From: Pseudomonadota bacterium
Lineage (GTDB): Bacteria; Pseudomonadota; Gammaproteobacteria; Burkholderiales; Sulfuriferulaceae
Assembly (NCBI GenBank): GCA_021795395.1
Contig: JAJYPN010000012.1
Coordinates: forward strand, 1 to 64,000
Direction: 5' to 3'
Length of the DNA stretch: 64,000 nucleotides
Below, piece by piece: positions 6,751 through 18,113 of this stretch. Under the pieces are notes generated by a model, which had not been told where the DNA came from, made no database searches, and worked only from the letters and a program-made list of their open reading frames with translations. Positions within the stretch are counted from its first letter, which is position 1. Each line of letters begins with the position of its first letter. The position numbers and the translations under genes are program-made.

Positions 6751-9453
6751 GTGGCTAAAAAATTGCTGTTAGTGGACGGGTCATCTTATCTGTATCGTGC
6801 TTTTCATGCGTTACCCGACATGCGGAACCCGGCAGGCGAACCGACCAGCGCGATTTACGGGGTACTGAACATGCTGCGGCGACTGCAACAGGACATCGTT
6901 GCGGATTATAACGCCTGCGTGTTTGATGCAAAAGGAAAAACCTTCCGCGACGACTGGTATCCGCAATATAAGGCGACCCGGCAGGCCATGCCGGAGGATC
7001 TGGCGTGCCAGATCGGACCATTGCATGATGCGATACGGGCGCTCGGATGGCCGCTGCTGACGGTCGAAGGCGTCGAGGCCGACGATGTGATCGGCACGCT
7101 CGCCTGCCAGGCGTCCAAGCTGGGCATAGAGACGGTGATCTCGACTGGTGACAAGGATATGGCGCAACTGGTCGACGCGCACATCAGCCTGATCAATACC
7201 ATGTCGAACGAAATACTGGATGAACCGGCGGTTCTGGCCAAATTCGGCGTGCCGCCCAACCGTATCGTCGATTACCTGAGCCTGGTCGGCGATGCCGTGG
7301 ATAATGTGCCCGGAGTGGAGAAAGTCGGGCCCAAGACGGCTGTCAAATGGCTCGCGCAATTCGATAATCTCGATGCGCTGATCGCACATGCGGCTGAAAT
7401 CAAGGGAGCAGTCGGCGATAACCTGCGCCGGGCGCTCGATTGGCTACCGATGGCGCGCAAGCTGATCACCATACGCACCGACCTGTCTCTGGAGCAGACG
7501 GTCCCGGACCTGATGATGCGTCAGCCCGATCGCGTAGCGCTGGCGGAATTTTTCCGACGCTATCATTTCCGTACCTGGTTGCGCGAGCTAACGGATTTGG
7601 AACCCCCCGATCGGCATGACGAGCCCGTTATCCCAGTGGAAAAACCGGGCAGAAGTTACGAAACGCTGCTTACCCTGACCCAACTCGACGCATGGTTGCA
7701 ACAACTGGAAGCGGCAGAACTGATCAGCTTCGATACCGAAACCACCAGTCTCGATCCGTTCGCGGCGCGACTGGTGGGCATGTCGTTCGCCATAACGCCG
7801 CATCGGGCCGCATACCTGCCCTTGGCGCATAACGGTCCGGACGCGCCGGAGCAACTCGATCTCCAAACCGTATTAGCGCGCCTGCAACCCTGGCTGGAAA
7901 ACCCGCTGCGCTGCAAGGTCGGGCAAAACCTGAAATACGACAGTCATGTGCTGGCGAACCATGGCATTACGCTGGCCGGTATCGTGCACGATACCCTGTT
8001 GCAATCCTATGTCGCCGAATCGCATATGTCGCGCAATATGGACAGCCTGGCGCAGCGGCATCTCGGCGTGCAGACGATCAGTTACGAACAGGTGACCGGT
8101 AAAGGCGCGTCGCAAATCGGTTTCGACCAGGTCGAGCTGAGCGTGGCCGCAGAATATGCCGCGGAAGACGCGGACATTACCCTGCAATTGCATCAATCGC
8201 TTTATGCCCGAGTCTGTGCCGAACAGGGGCTCGATTACGTATACCGGCAGATCGAGATTCCCTTGCTGCCGATTCTGTGGCAGATCGAACGCGACGGGGT
8301 ATTGCTCGACATTGAACTGCTCAAGGCGCAAAGCCACGAACTCGGTCACGCCATGCGCGATCTGGAGCAGAATGCTCATATGCTCGCAGGTCAGCCGTTC
8401 AATCTCAATTCGCCCAAACAGATACAGACCATCCTGTTCGAACAGCTCAAATTGCCTGTGATCAAGAAAACGCAGGGTGGCGTTCCGTCCACCGATGAAG
8501 ACGTACTCGCGCAATTGGCCGAAGATTATCCGCTACCCAAAATTTTGCTGGCGTATCGCAGCCTGGCCAAACTGAAGTCGACGTATACCGACAAACTGCC
8601 GAAAATGGTCAATCCTGCCACGGGCCGGGTGCATACCAGTTATTCGCAAGCGGTCGCGGTTACCGGACGTCTGTCCAGCGTGGAACCCAATCTGCAGAAC
8701 ATACCGGTAAAAACCGCCGAAGGACGGCGAATACGCGAAGCGTTCATCGCACCACCCGGTTGCGTGCTGGTCTCGGTCGATTATTCGCAGATCGAGTTGC
8801 GCATCATGGCGCATCTGTCGGGCGACGCCGGGCTGGTCAAGGCGTTCGCCGAAGACGCTGATATCCATCGCGCGACGGCGGCGGAAATATTCGGTATGGA
8901 GCACGATGAAGTCGGCAACGATCAGCGGCGGGTAGCCAAGACGATCAACTTCGGTCTGATTTATGGCATGTCGGCGTTCGGACTGGCCAATCAGCTCGGT
9001 TTGCAGCGTTCTGCCGCGCAAGCATACATTGATCGCTATTTCATGCGGTATCCTGGCGTGGCGACCTACATGCAAGCGACTCGCGAACGGGCCCGCAGTC
9101 AGGGTTATGTGGAAACGGTATTCGGCCGCAGGCTATGGCTGCCGGAAATCAACAGCGCCAACAAGCAGCGCCGTGAAGCGGCTGAGCGCGCGGCGATCAA
9201 TGCGCCCATGCAGGGCACCGCGGCAGATCTGATCAAGCTCGCCATGATTGCGGTCGCCGGCTGGTTGAAGCGCGAAAATCTGCAATCGCGCATGATTATG
9301 CAAGTCCACGACGAGCTCGTACTGGAAGTGCCGCAGAGTGAGCTGGCGCAGGTTCAGAAAGCTTTGCCCGATCTGATGTGCAAGATAGCGGCCCTGAATG
9401 TTCCGTTGAAGGTCGGCATGGGAACCGGCAAGAATTGGGAAGCCGCTCATTAG
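6751..9453 (+). CDS. polA: DNA polymerase I
   Basis: A 900-residue family A polymerase with all three domains: 5' nuclease (LLLVDGSSYLYRAFHAL; VEADDVIGTLA; GDAVDNVPGVEKVGPKTA), an intact 3'-5' exonuclease with the DxE pair D328/E330 in SFDTETTSLDP, and the polymerase with motif A VDYSQIELR (D677), motif B RRVAKTINFGLIYG and motif C VHDELVLEV (D854). It fills gaps in repair and removes RNA primers. Start is GTG 6751 with GAGG six bases before. The opposing gene begins 13 bases away, so any polA promoter must lie inside that neighbour. Length is near the E. coli enzyme (928). Confidence 0.97.
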   Translation: MAKKLLLVDGSSYLYRAFHALPDMRNPAGEPTSAIYGVLNMLRRLQQDIVADYNACVFDAKGKTFRDDWYPQYKATRQAMPEDLACQIGPLHDAIRALGWPLLTVEGVEADDVIGTLACQASKLGIETVISTGDKDMAQLVDAHISLINTMSNEILDEPAVLAKFGVPPNRIVDYLSLVGDAVDNVPGVEKVGPKTAVKWLAQFDNLDALIAHAAEIKGAVGDNLRRALDWLPMARKLITIRTDLSLEQTVPDLMMRQPDRVALAEFFRRYHFRTWLRELTDLEPPDRHDEPVIPVEKPGRSYETLLTLTQLDAWLQQLEAAELISFDTETTSLDPFAARLVGMSFAITPHRAAYLPLAHNGPDAPEQLDLQTVLARLQPWLENPLRCKVGQNLKYDSHVLANHGITLAGIVHDTLLQSYVAESHMSRNMDSLAQRHLGVQTISYEQVTGKGASQIGFDQVELSVAAEYAAEDADITLQLHQSLYARVCAEQGLDYVYRQIEIPLLPILWQIERDGVLLDIELLKAQSHELGHAMRDLEQNAHMLAGQPFNLNSPKQIQTILFEQLKLPVIKKTQGGVPSTDEDVLAQLAEDYPLPKILLAYRSLAKLKSTYTDKLPKMVNPATGRVHTSYSQAVAVTGRLSSVEPNLQNIPVKTAEGRRIREAFIAPPGCVLVSVDYSQIELRIMAHLSGDAGLVKAFAEDADIHRATAAEIFGMEHDEVGNDQRRVAKTINFGLIYGMSAFGLANQLGLQRSAAQAYIDRYFMRYPGVATYMQATRERARSQGYVETVFGRRLWLPEINSANKQRREAAERAAINAPMQGTAADLIKLAMIAVAGWLKRENLQSRMIMQVHDELVLEVPQSELAQVQKALPDLMCKIAALNVPLKVGMGTGKNWEAAH

Positions 9454-9523
9454 ATGCCGTAAGCGCGGTCATAGCGATTTTGTCTGTAAAAAGTGGCGAA
9501 CTACCCGTAAAGTAGCGATTTTT

Positions 9524-9552
9524 TTGACCTGAGACGGGTTTCGCATTAATAT
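9524..9552 (+). promoter_or_regulatory. Sigma-70 promoter for the ilv operon
   Basis: TTGACC (9524-9529) and TAATAT (9547-9552) are separated by exactly 17 bases and lie 36 bases before the ilvB start. A run of seven T just upstream (9519-9525) may belong to a weak polA terminator (CTAC/GTAG stem at 9501-9514). No leader peptide rich in branched-chain codons is visible, so classical attenuation is not supported. Confidence 0.65.
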
Positions 9553-9588
9553 CGAAAGTTCTTCGGATTATATGGATAGGCAACGGGA

Positions 9589-11295
9589 ATGGAATTGACA
9601 GGCGCTGAGATAACGGTACGTTGCCTGATGGAAGAAGGCGTCGAATTTGTGTTCGGTTATCCGGGCGGAGCCGTTCTCAATATCTACGATGCGATATTCA
9701 AGCAGGACGGTTTCAAGCATATTCTGGTACGCCACGAACAGGCCGCCGTTCATGCCGCGGACGGTTACGCCCGCTCGACCGGCAAGGTCGGCGTGGCACT
9801 GGTCACTTCCGGTCCCGGCATAACGAATGCGGTCACCGGCATCGCTACCGCCTATATGGATTCCATCCCGCTGATCGTGATCAGCGGCCAGGTATCTACC
9901 CATGCCATCGGTCTGGATGCGTTTCAGGAAGTCGATGCGGTCGGTATCACGCGGCCGTGCGTCAAGCATAATTTCCTGGTGAAGGACATCAAGGAACTGG
10001 CGGCGACGATCAAGAAGGCCTTTTATATCGCCTCTACCGGACGCCCCGGCCCGGTGCTGGTCGACATACCGAAAGACATTACCTCTCAGGCATTCGAATA
10101 CGTCTATCCCGCTACAGTGAACATGCGTTCATATAACGCCGGCGTCAAGGGCCATGGCGGACAAATCAAGAAAGCGGCGCAAATGCTGCTGGAGGCGAAA
10201 CGCCCCATGATTTACAGCGGCGGCGGCGTGGTGCTGGGCAATGCTGCCCCGCAGCTGGTTGAATTGACCCGCCTGCTGGGATTTCCCTGTACCAACACCT
10301 TGATGGGGCTGGGCGCATATCCCGCCACCGACAAGCAGTTCGTCGGCATGCTCGGCATGCACGGCACCTACGAAGCCAATATGGCGATGCAGCACAGCGA
10401 TGTGCTGCTGGCTGTCGGCGCCCGGTTCGACGACAGAGTGATCGGATCTCCCGAGCATTTCGCCCGCGAAGCGCGCCGTATCATCCATATCGATATCGAT
10501 CCGTCGTCCATAGCGAAGCGGGTGCGGGTCGATGTGCCTATCGTCGGCGATGTTGCGGCAGTGCTCGATGAGCTGATCAAACTGATCAAGGCCGCCAAAG
10601 AGCCGCGTGACGAAGCTGCGCTGAGCGCATGGTGGACGCAGATCGAAGGCTGGCGCAATCTCGATTGCCTGAAATTCGACCGGCATAGCGACATCATCAA
10701 GCCGCAAAGGGTGATCGAACAGCTCTGGCAGGTCACGCAAGGCGATGCGTTCGTTACGACCGACGTCGGCCAGCACCAGATGTGGGCGGCACAATTTTAC
10801 AAGTTCGACCAGCCGCGTCGCTGGATAACATCCGGCGGTCTCGGCACGATGGGCTTCGGCCTGCCTGCCGCGATGGGCGTGCAGCTGGCGCAGCCGGGCA
10901 GGAATGTCGCCTGCGTGACCGGCGAATCGAGCATACAGATGTGCATACAGGAACTCTCGACCTGCCGCCAGTATCATATCCCGATAAAAATCATCAATCT
11001 GAACAATCGTTACATGGGCATGGTGCGACAATGGCAGGAGTTTTTCTACGGCAATCGTTACGCCGAGTCGTACATGGATTCGTTGCCGGATTTCGTCAAA
11101 CTTGCCGAATCCTACGGCCACGTCGGCATGAAAATCGAAAAGCCGGAGGACGTCGAAGCTGCGTTGCGGGAGGCGTTTGCGCTGAAAGATCGTCTGGTGT
11201 TCATGGATTTCATTACCGATCAGACCGAAAACGTATTTCCGATGGTGCCTAACGGCGCGGGAATTTCGGAAATGATCCTGGCGGAGGAGCTGTGA
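9589..11295 (+). CDS. ilvB: Acetolactate synthase, catalytic subunit
   Basis: A 568-residue ThDP enzyme that condenses pyruvate to acetolactate, or pyruvate with 2-ketobutyrate, at the head of valine, leucine and isoleucine synthesis. Seen: the N-terminal FGYPGGAVLNIYDAI, the catalytic glutamate E50 in VRHEQAAVHAADGYAR, and the C-terminal SGGLGTMGFGLPAAMG and NNRYMGMVRQWQ. One oddity is the diphosphate/Mg motif, which reads TGESSIQM (E446) instead of the usual GDG. I recall GEG in other betaproteobacterial enzymes, so this is likely lineage drift. The stop overlaps the region of the ilvH start. Confidence 0.96.
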   Translation: MELTGAEITVRCLMEEGVEFVFGYPGGAVLNIYDAIFKQDGFKHILVRHEQAAVHAADGYARSTGKVGVALVTSGPGITNAVTGIATAYMDSIPLIVISGQVSTHAIGLDAFQEVDAVGITRPCVKHNFLVKDIKELAATIKKAFYIASTGRPGPVLVDIPKDITSQAFEYVYPATVNMRSYNAGVKGHGGQIKKAAQMLLEAKRPMIYSGGGVVLGNAAPQLVELTRLLGFPCTNTLMGLGAYPATDKQFVGMLGMHGTYEANMAMQHSDVLLAVGARFDDRVIGSPEHFAREARRIIHIDIDPSSIAKRVRVDVPIVGDVAAVLDELIKLIKAAKEPRDEAALSAWWTQIEGWRNLDCLKFDRHSDIIKPQRVIEQLWQVTQGDAFVTTDVGQHQMWAAQFYKFDQPRRWITSGGLGTMGFGLPAAMGVQLAQPGRNVACVTGESSIQMCIQELSTCRQYHIPIKIINLNNRYMGMVRQWQEFFYGNRYAESYMDSLPDFVKLAESYGHVGMKIEKPEDVEAALREAFALKDRLVFMDFITDQTENVFPMVPNGAGISEMILAEEL

Positions 11296-11297
11296 CC

Positions 11298-11789
11298 ATG
11301 CGCCATATCATTTCCCTGTTGATGGAAAACGAGGCGGGAGCCTTGTCGCGCGTGGCCGGGCTGTTTTCCGCGCGCGGCTACAATATCGAATCCCTGTCAG
11401 TGGCGCCGACCGAAGACAGCACCCTATCGCGCATGACTATCGTGACGCGCGGATCGGAAGAAGTCATCGAGCAGATCGTCAAACAGCTCAACAAATTGAT
11501 CGATGTGGTTAAAATCCTCGATCTGTCCGACGGCAGCCATATCGAGCGCGAGCTCATGCTGGTCAAGGTACGCGCCTATGGCAAGGACCGCGAGGAAATG
11601 AAGCGCATGGCCGATATTTTCCGCGGAAGGATCATCGACGTGACCGAAAAAACCTACACCATAGAATTGACCGGACCGGGCGCCAAACTTGACGCCTTTA
11701 TCGAGGCGATCGATCCTGCGGTAATTCTGGAAACGGTACGGACCGGGGCTTCCGGCATCGGTCGCGGCGAGCGCATATTGAAAATCTGA
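11298..11789 (+). CDS. ilvH: Acetolactate synthase, regulatory subunit
   Basis: A 163-residue small subunit. The N-terminal ACT domain (ISLLMENEAGALSRVAGLF, then RGYNIESLSVAPTED) binds valine for feedback inhibition in the family; the C-terminal half (RELMLVKVRAYG ... GRIIDVTEKTYTIELTG) is the second ACT-like domain. Start chosen at ATG 11298, eight bases after GGAGGAG; a GTG at 11292 overlapping the ilvB stop is also open. It sits directly behind ilvB and 34 bases before ilvC. Confidence 0.96.
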   Translation: MRHIISLLMENEAGALSRVAGLFSARGYNIESLSVAPTEDSTLSRMTIVTRGSEEVIEQIVKQLNKLIDVVKILDLSDGSHIERELMLVKVRAYGKDREEMKRMADIFRGRIIDVTEKTYTIELTGPGAKLDAFIEAIDPAVILETVRTGASGIGRGERILKI

Positions 11790-11808
11790 TTACATTAAAA
11801 TCAATTAA

Positions 11809-12840
<1,032 letters not shown>

Positions 12841-12844
12841 AATC

Positions 12845-12885
12845 CGTCCCGAATTGCAGCGTTGGACTTCTCTGCAATCGGGACG
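12845..12885 (+). other. Strong RNA hairpin between ilvC and pssA
   Basis: CGTCCCG(A)ATTGCAG at 12845-12859 pairs with CTGCAATCGGGACG at 12872-12885, a 14-pair stem with one bulged A and a 12-base loop, starting four bases after the ilvC stop. No T-run follows, so it is more likely an mRNA-stability or processing element than a complete terminator. Confidence 0.6.
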
Positions 12886-12904
12886 ATAACTGCCCGGCAA
12901 ACCT

Positions 12905-13666
12905 ATGTCAGATCCTTATAAATATAATCCGTTTGTCGGTCGCCGGGCGCAACGGCGCGGCATTTTTCTGCTGCCGAATCTGTTTACCACCGCTGCCTTG
13001 TTTGCCGGTTTTTTTGCGATCGTTCAGGCGATGAACGGCCAGTTCGAACTCGCCGCCATAGCGATATTCGTGGCGATGGTGCTCGACGGACTCGACGGCC
13101 GGGTGGCGCGGCTCACGCATACGCAGAGCGAATTCGGCGCGGAATACGATTCCCTGTCCGACATGGTGTCGTTCGGCGTCGCACCGGCGCTGATCGCTTA
13201 CGTCTGGGCGCTGAAAGGATTGGGCAAGCTCGGCTGGATGGCGGCTTTCGTCTATTGCGTCGGCGCTGCCTTGCGCCTGGCGCGTTTCAATACTCAGATG
13301 GAGACTTCCGATAAACGGTATTTTCAGGGTTTGCCCAGCCCTGCGGCAGCAGCGCTGATTGCCGGCCTGGTATGGGTAATGAACGAATACGGAGTGAGCG
13401 GCAGTGAAGCGCGTTGGCTGGCTTTCATCGTTACCTTGTTCGCCGGCCTGACCATGGTGAGCAATATTCGGTACTACAGCGGCAAGGATATCAATCTGCG
13501 GCGCAGCGTACCTTTCATGGTGGTGTTTTTGATCGCCATGGGCTTCGTGCTCATCGCCTACAGTCCGCCGGAAATGCTGTTCACGGTGGTAGCGCTGTAT
13601 GCCTTGTCGGGATATGCCATGACGGGATGGATGTGGTTGCACAGGAACAATAATAAATCGGTTTAA
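12905..13666 (+). CDS. pssA: CDP-diacylglycerol-serine O-phosphatidyltransferase
   Basis: A 253-residue integral membrane enzyme of the CDP-alcohol phosphotransferase family, making phosphatidylserine for phosphatidylethanolamine synthesis. The signature DG-x2-AR-x8-G-x3-D-x3-D is present, starting [10 protein letters not shown] and ending EYDSLSD; about seven to eight hydrophobic segments follow. It lies between ilvC and leuA, a usual place in betaproteobacteria. The decarboxylase gene psd, often next to it, is not here. Confidence 0.93.
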   Translation: MSDPYKYNPFVGRRAQRRGIFLLPNLFTTAALFAGFFAIVQAMNGQFELAAIAIFVAMVLDGLDGRVARLTHTQSEFGAEYDSLSDMVSFGVAPALIAYVWALKGLGKLGWMAAFVYCVGAALRLARFNTQMETSDKRYFQGLPSPAAAALIAGLVWVMNEYGVSGSEARWLAFIVTLFAGLTMVSNIRYYSGKDINLRRSVPFMVVFLIAMGFVLIAYSPPEMLFTVVALYALSGYAMTGWMWLHRNNNKSV

Positions 13667-13785
13667 TGGTATGCTTGCATCGCTGCTGCGCGGCGATGCC
13701 GCGGGGGACTTTAGCTGTTTCTGCAATGCTTGCGCCGCTGTTCGATAACGGTCGGCGGCCACGGCTGATGTGGAGGAAAAAATTC

Positions 13786-15324
<1,539 letters not shown>

Positions 15325-15350
15325 CGGCAATCAGGCTTAAAGGGGGAGTT

Positions 15351-15923
15351 GTGGCTGTACCGGGGGAAAGAAAGTTGCAGATTCTGCAAACGCTGGCGGA
15401 GATGCTGCAAATGCCCGCTGCGGAAAAAATTACAACGGCCGCGCTGGCGGCGCGATTACAGCTTTCGGAAGCGGCGCTGTACCGGCATTTTGCCAGTAAG
15501 GCGCAAATGTACGACGGGCTGATCGAGTTCATCGAGCAATCGATTTTCGGCATGATCAATAAAATTACCGCCAGCCATGAAAGCGGGCTGGCGCAGGCGG
15601 AAGCGATCGTTTCCGTATTGCTGGCTTTCGCAGAGAAAAATCCGGGGATGACGCGGGTTCTGACCGGCGATGCCCTGGTCAATGAAAACGAGCGGCTGCA
15701 AGCGCGTATCAATCAGGTGCACGACCGGATAGAAGCAACTTTGCGACAATCCTTGCGGATCGCTGCGGCGCAAGGCGAAATCCGTGCCGAATCGAATATT
15801 GCCGCAAACGTGTTGTTATGCCAGGTGATCGGGCGCTGGCAATTGTTTGCCAAAAGCGGTTTCAAACGTTTCCCAGCGGCAGACTTCGCGCAATACTGGA
15901 CCGTGTTGTCGCACGGCCTTTAA
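15351..15923 (+). CDS. slmA: Nucleoid occlusion factor SlmA (TetR family)
   Basis: A 190-residue TetR-family protein. The helix-turn-helix reads ITTAALAARLQLSEAALYRH and is followed by FASKAQMYDGLIEFIEQS, nearly the E. coli SlmA sequence; the ligand domain keeps NPGMTRVLTGDAL and the RIEATLRQSLR helix. SlmA binds specific DNA sites and blocks FtsZ assembly over the nucleoid. Start is GTG 15351 with AGGGGGAG just before. Its last four bases overlap the convergent moeB end. Confidence 0.9.
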   Translation: MAVPGERKLQILQTLAEMLQMPAAEKITTAALAARLQLSEAALYRHFASKAQMYDGLIEFIEQSIFGMINKITASHESGLAQAEAIVSVLLAFAEKNPGMTRVLTGDALVNENERLQARINQVHDRIEATLRQSLRIAAAQGEIRAESNIAANVLLCQVIGRWQLFAKSGFKRFPAADFAQYWTVLSHGL

Positions 15924-16666
15924 ATTCCGCATGCTGCGCATTGCGGGTCGCGTTGCAGATCGATACTGCGCCAGCGCATGTCGAGCGCATCAAGCATCAA
16001 CAAACGTCCTTTTAATGTCGTGCCGATGTCCGCGGCAAGCTTGAGTGCTTCGGCCGCCTGCGTCGCACCGATGATGCCGACGAGCGGCGAAAATACTCCG
16101 TTTTGCGCACAGCTTGTTTCCTCATCTGCACTGGTATCGGGGAATAGGCACTGATAGCAGGGGCTGTCCGGATGGCGTAAATCGAATACGCTGATTTGAC
16201 CGCTGAAGCGTATCGCCGCGCCCGACACCAGCGCTTTGCGATGGCGTACGCAAGCCCGGTTGATTTCGTAACGGGTACGGAAATTATCGCTGGCGTCGAT
16301 TACAATGTGATGGGATGCAACGGCGTGTTCCAGCGCCTGTGCCGATAAGTACTCGGTAACCGGAGTAACCGAGACAGCCGGATTTAGATTGGCCAGTGTG
16401 TCAGCTGCGGATATGGCCTTATTCCGTCCTACTGCATCGTTGCGATGAATGATCTGCCGTTGCAGGTTGCTACGGTCTACCGTATCACCGTCGCAGATGC
16501 TCAGATGGCCGACTCCGCTGGCAGCGAGGTACATCGCCGCCGCCGACCCCAGCCCTCCCGCGCCGACGATCAGAATGTGCGCATCGAGTATTCCCTGCTG
16601 ACCTGCTACGCCGATTTCGTCAAGTAATATATGACGACTGTAGCGCAGCAGTTCTTCATCGTTCAC
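15920..16666 (-). CDS. moeB: MoeB/ThiF-type sulfur-carrier adenylyltransferase
   Basis: A 248-residue E1-like enzyme that adenylates the C-terminus of a ubiquitin-like sulfur carrier (MoaD or ThiS). Seen: GAGGLGSAAAMYLAASGVG, DGDTVDRSNLQRQI, ASDNFRTRYEINRAC and paired zinc cysteines CYQC and CAAC. The arrangement fits MoeB for molybdopterin; ThiF would look almost the same. No carrier gene is adjacent. It begins four bases after the ctpA stop on the same strand, so may be co-transcribed with ctpA, envC and gpmI. Confidence 0.85.
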   Translation of the reverse strand: MNDEELLRYSRHILLDEIGVAGQQGILDAHILIVGAGGLGSAAAMYLAASGVGHLSICDGDTVDRSNLQRQIIHRNDAVGRNKAISAADTLANLNPAVSVTPVTEYLSAQALEHAVASHHIVIDASDNFRTRYEINRACVRHRKALVSGAAIRFSGQISVFDLRHPDSPCYQCLFPDTSADEETSCAQNGVFSPLVGIIGATQAAEALKLAADIGTTLKGRLLMLDALDMRWRSIDLQRDPQCAACGI

Positions 16667-16670
16667 AGGC

Positions 16671-18098
16671 TTATTTTGCTTCGTTCTTGAATATGTTGAT
16701 TCCTTTTAACAAGCCTAAGGCCTGATTCAGCTGGAAATCGTCCTTGGACACGATTTCGTCCGGATTGGTTTTGGCTTTTTTGCCGCCTTTGCCGGCAGGG
16801 GCCGGCTGGGCGGATTTACCGGGTTCGACGATAACCGGCGGCGTAATACCTGCCTTGGCGTCGGGTTTGTTCGGATTGCTCAAATGATTTTCCAGATCGA
16901 CTTCACGGATATTGAGCAGATTGTCTTCCTTGCTGTTGACGACCTTGGCTTCTTCGACAATGATATCCGGCGTGATGCCTTTCGCCTGGATGGAACGGCC
17001 GCTAGGCGTGAAGTAACGTGCTGTGGTCAGCTTGATGCCGGTGCCGTTGCCCAGCGGCAATATCGTCTGCACCGAGCCCTTGCCGAACGATTGCGTTCCC
17101 ATGATCACGGCCCGTTTCTGATCCTGCAAGGCGCCGGAGACGATTTCCGATGCCGAAGCGGAGCCGCCGTTGATCAGCACGACCATAGGCACGGTTTTGA
17201 CCCAGGCAGGCAGATTCTTCAGATAATCGCTCTGATTGCCGCGCAGGTAAGAGTCGGGGCTTGCGGTGAGCCGCATTTTTGCGTCTTCGGTGCGACCTTC
17301 GGTATATACGACCAGCGCACCGGGTTTGAGGAACGCCGACGCGACGCCGACGGCGCTATTGAGCAGGCCGCCGGGATCGTTGCGCAGATCCAGCACTATG
17401 CCCTTGAGCGGCGCCTTGTTCTGTTTGGCCAGGGCAAGTATCGCCTGAGCGAGATTTTCACCGGTACGCTCCTGGAATTGAGTAATGCGGATATAGCCGT
17501 AATTGGGTTCGATCAATTTGTACTTGACGCTTTTCACCTTGATGATGGCGCGCATCAGCGTGATGGCGAACGGCTTGGGTACGCCCTTACGTACGATGGT
17601 GAGCGTGATGGGCGTATTGGGTGCGCCGCGCATGCGTTTTACCGCCTCATTGATCGTCATCCCCTTGACCGGTGTATCGTCGAGCTTGATGATCAGATCG
17701 CCGCTTTTAATGCCCGCTTTCTGCGCCGGAGTATCTTCGATGGGCGACACGACCTTGATAAAGCCGTCTTCCATGCTGACCTCTATACCCAAACCGCCGA
17801 ATTCGCCCTGGGTGCCGTCTTCAAGTTCCTTGAAAGCGTCGGCGTCCATGTATGCGGAGTGAGGATCCAGACCGGAGAGCATGCCGTTGATGGCATCGTC
17901 GATCAGTTTTTTATCGGAAACCGGTTCTACGTAATCGCTTTTGATCTTGCCGAAGACTTCGGTGAATTCGCGCAATTCGTCCAGCGGCAGCGATTGGGTC
18001 GCGCCGTGTTCGGCAATGGCGGGAAGATTCAAGGACAATGCGACGCCGATAAGGACGCCGAAAAGTATTAGGCTGAATTTTTGTAGTTTGTTGCGCAT
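16671..18098 (-). CDS. ctpA: S41-family C-terminal processing peptidase
   Basis: A 475-residue periplasmic serine protease. An N-terminal membrane/signal segment (KFSLILFGVLIGVALSL) is followed by a PDZ domain (GGLGIEVSMEDGFIKVVSPI; KSGDLIIKLDD) and the catalytic domain with GGSASASEIVSGAL (nucleophile S315) and TQSFGKGSVQ (general base K340), spaced 25 residues as in E. coli Prc. The C-terminal tail is lysine- and proline-rich. ATG 18098 is chosen since GAGG is at a workable distance; ATG 18107 is in frame but sits against that site. It lies directly after envC, a pairing common in proteobacteria. Confidence 0.93.
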   Translation of the reverse strand: MRNKLQKFSLILFGVLIGVALSLNLPAIAEHGATQSLPLDELREFTEVFGKIKSDYVEPVSDKKLIDDAINGMLSGLDPHSAYMDADAFKELEDGTQGEFGGLGIEVSMEDGFIKVVSPIEDTPAQKAGIKSGDLIIKLDDTPVKGMTINEAVKRMRGAPNTPITLTIVRKGVPKPFAITLMRAIIKVKSVKYKLIEPNYGYIRITQFQERTGENLAQAILALAKQNKAPLKGIVLDLRNDPGGLLNSAVGVASAFLKPGALVVYTEGRTEDAKMRLTASPDSYLRGNQSDYLKNLPAWVKTVPMVVLINGGSASASEIVSGALQDQKRAVIMGTQSFGKGSVQTILPLGNGTGIKLTTARYFTPSGRSIQAKGITPDIIVEEAKVVNSKEDNLLNIREVDLENHLSNPNKPDAKAGITPPVIVEPGKSAQPAPAGKGGKKAKTNPDEIVSKDDFQLNQALGLLKGINIFKNEAK

Positions 18099-18113
18099 TC
18101 CTGACATCCTCGT

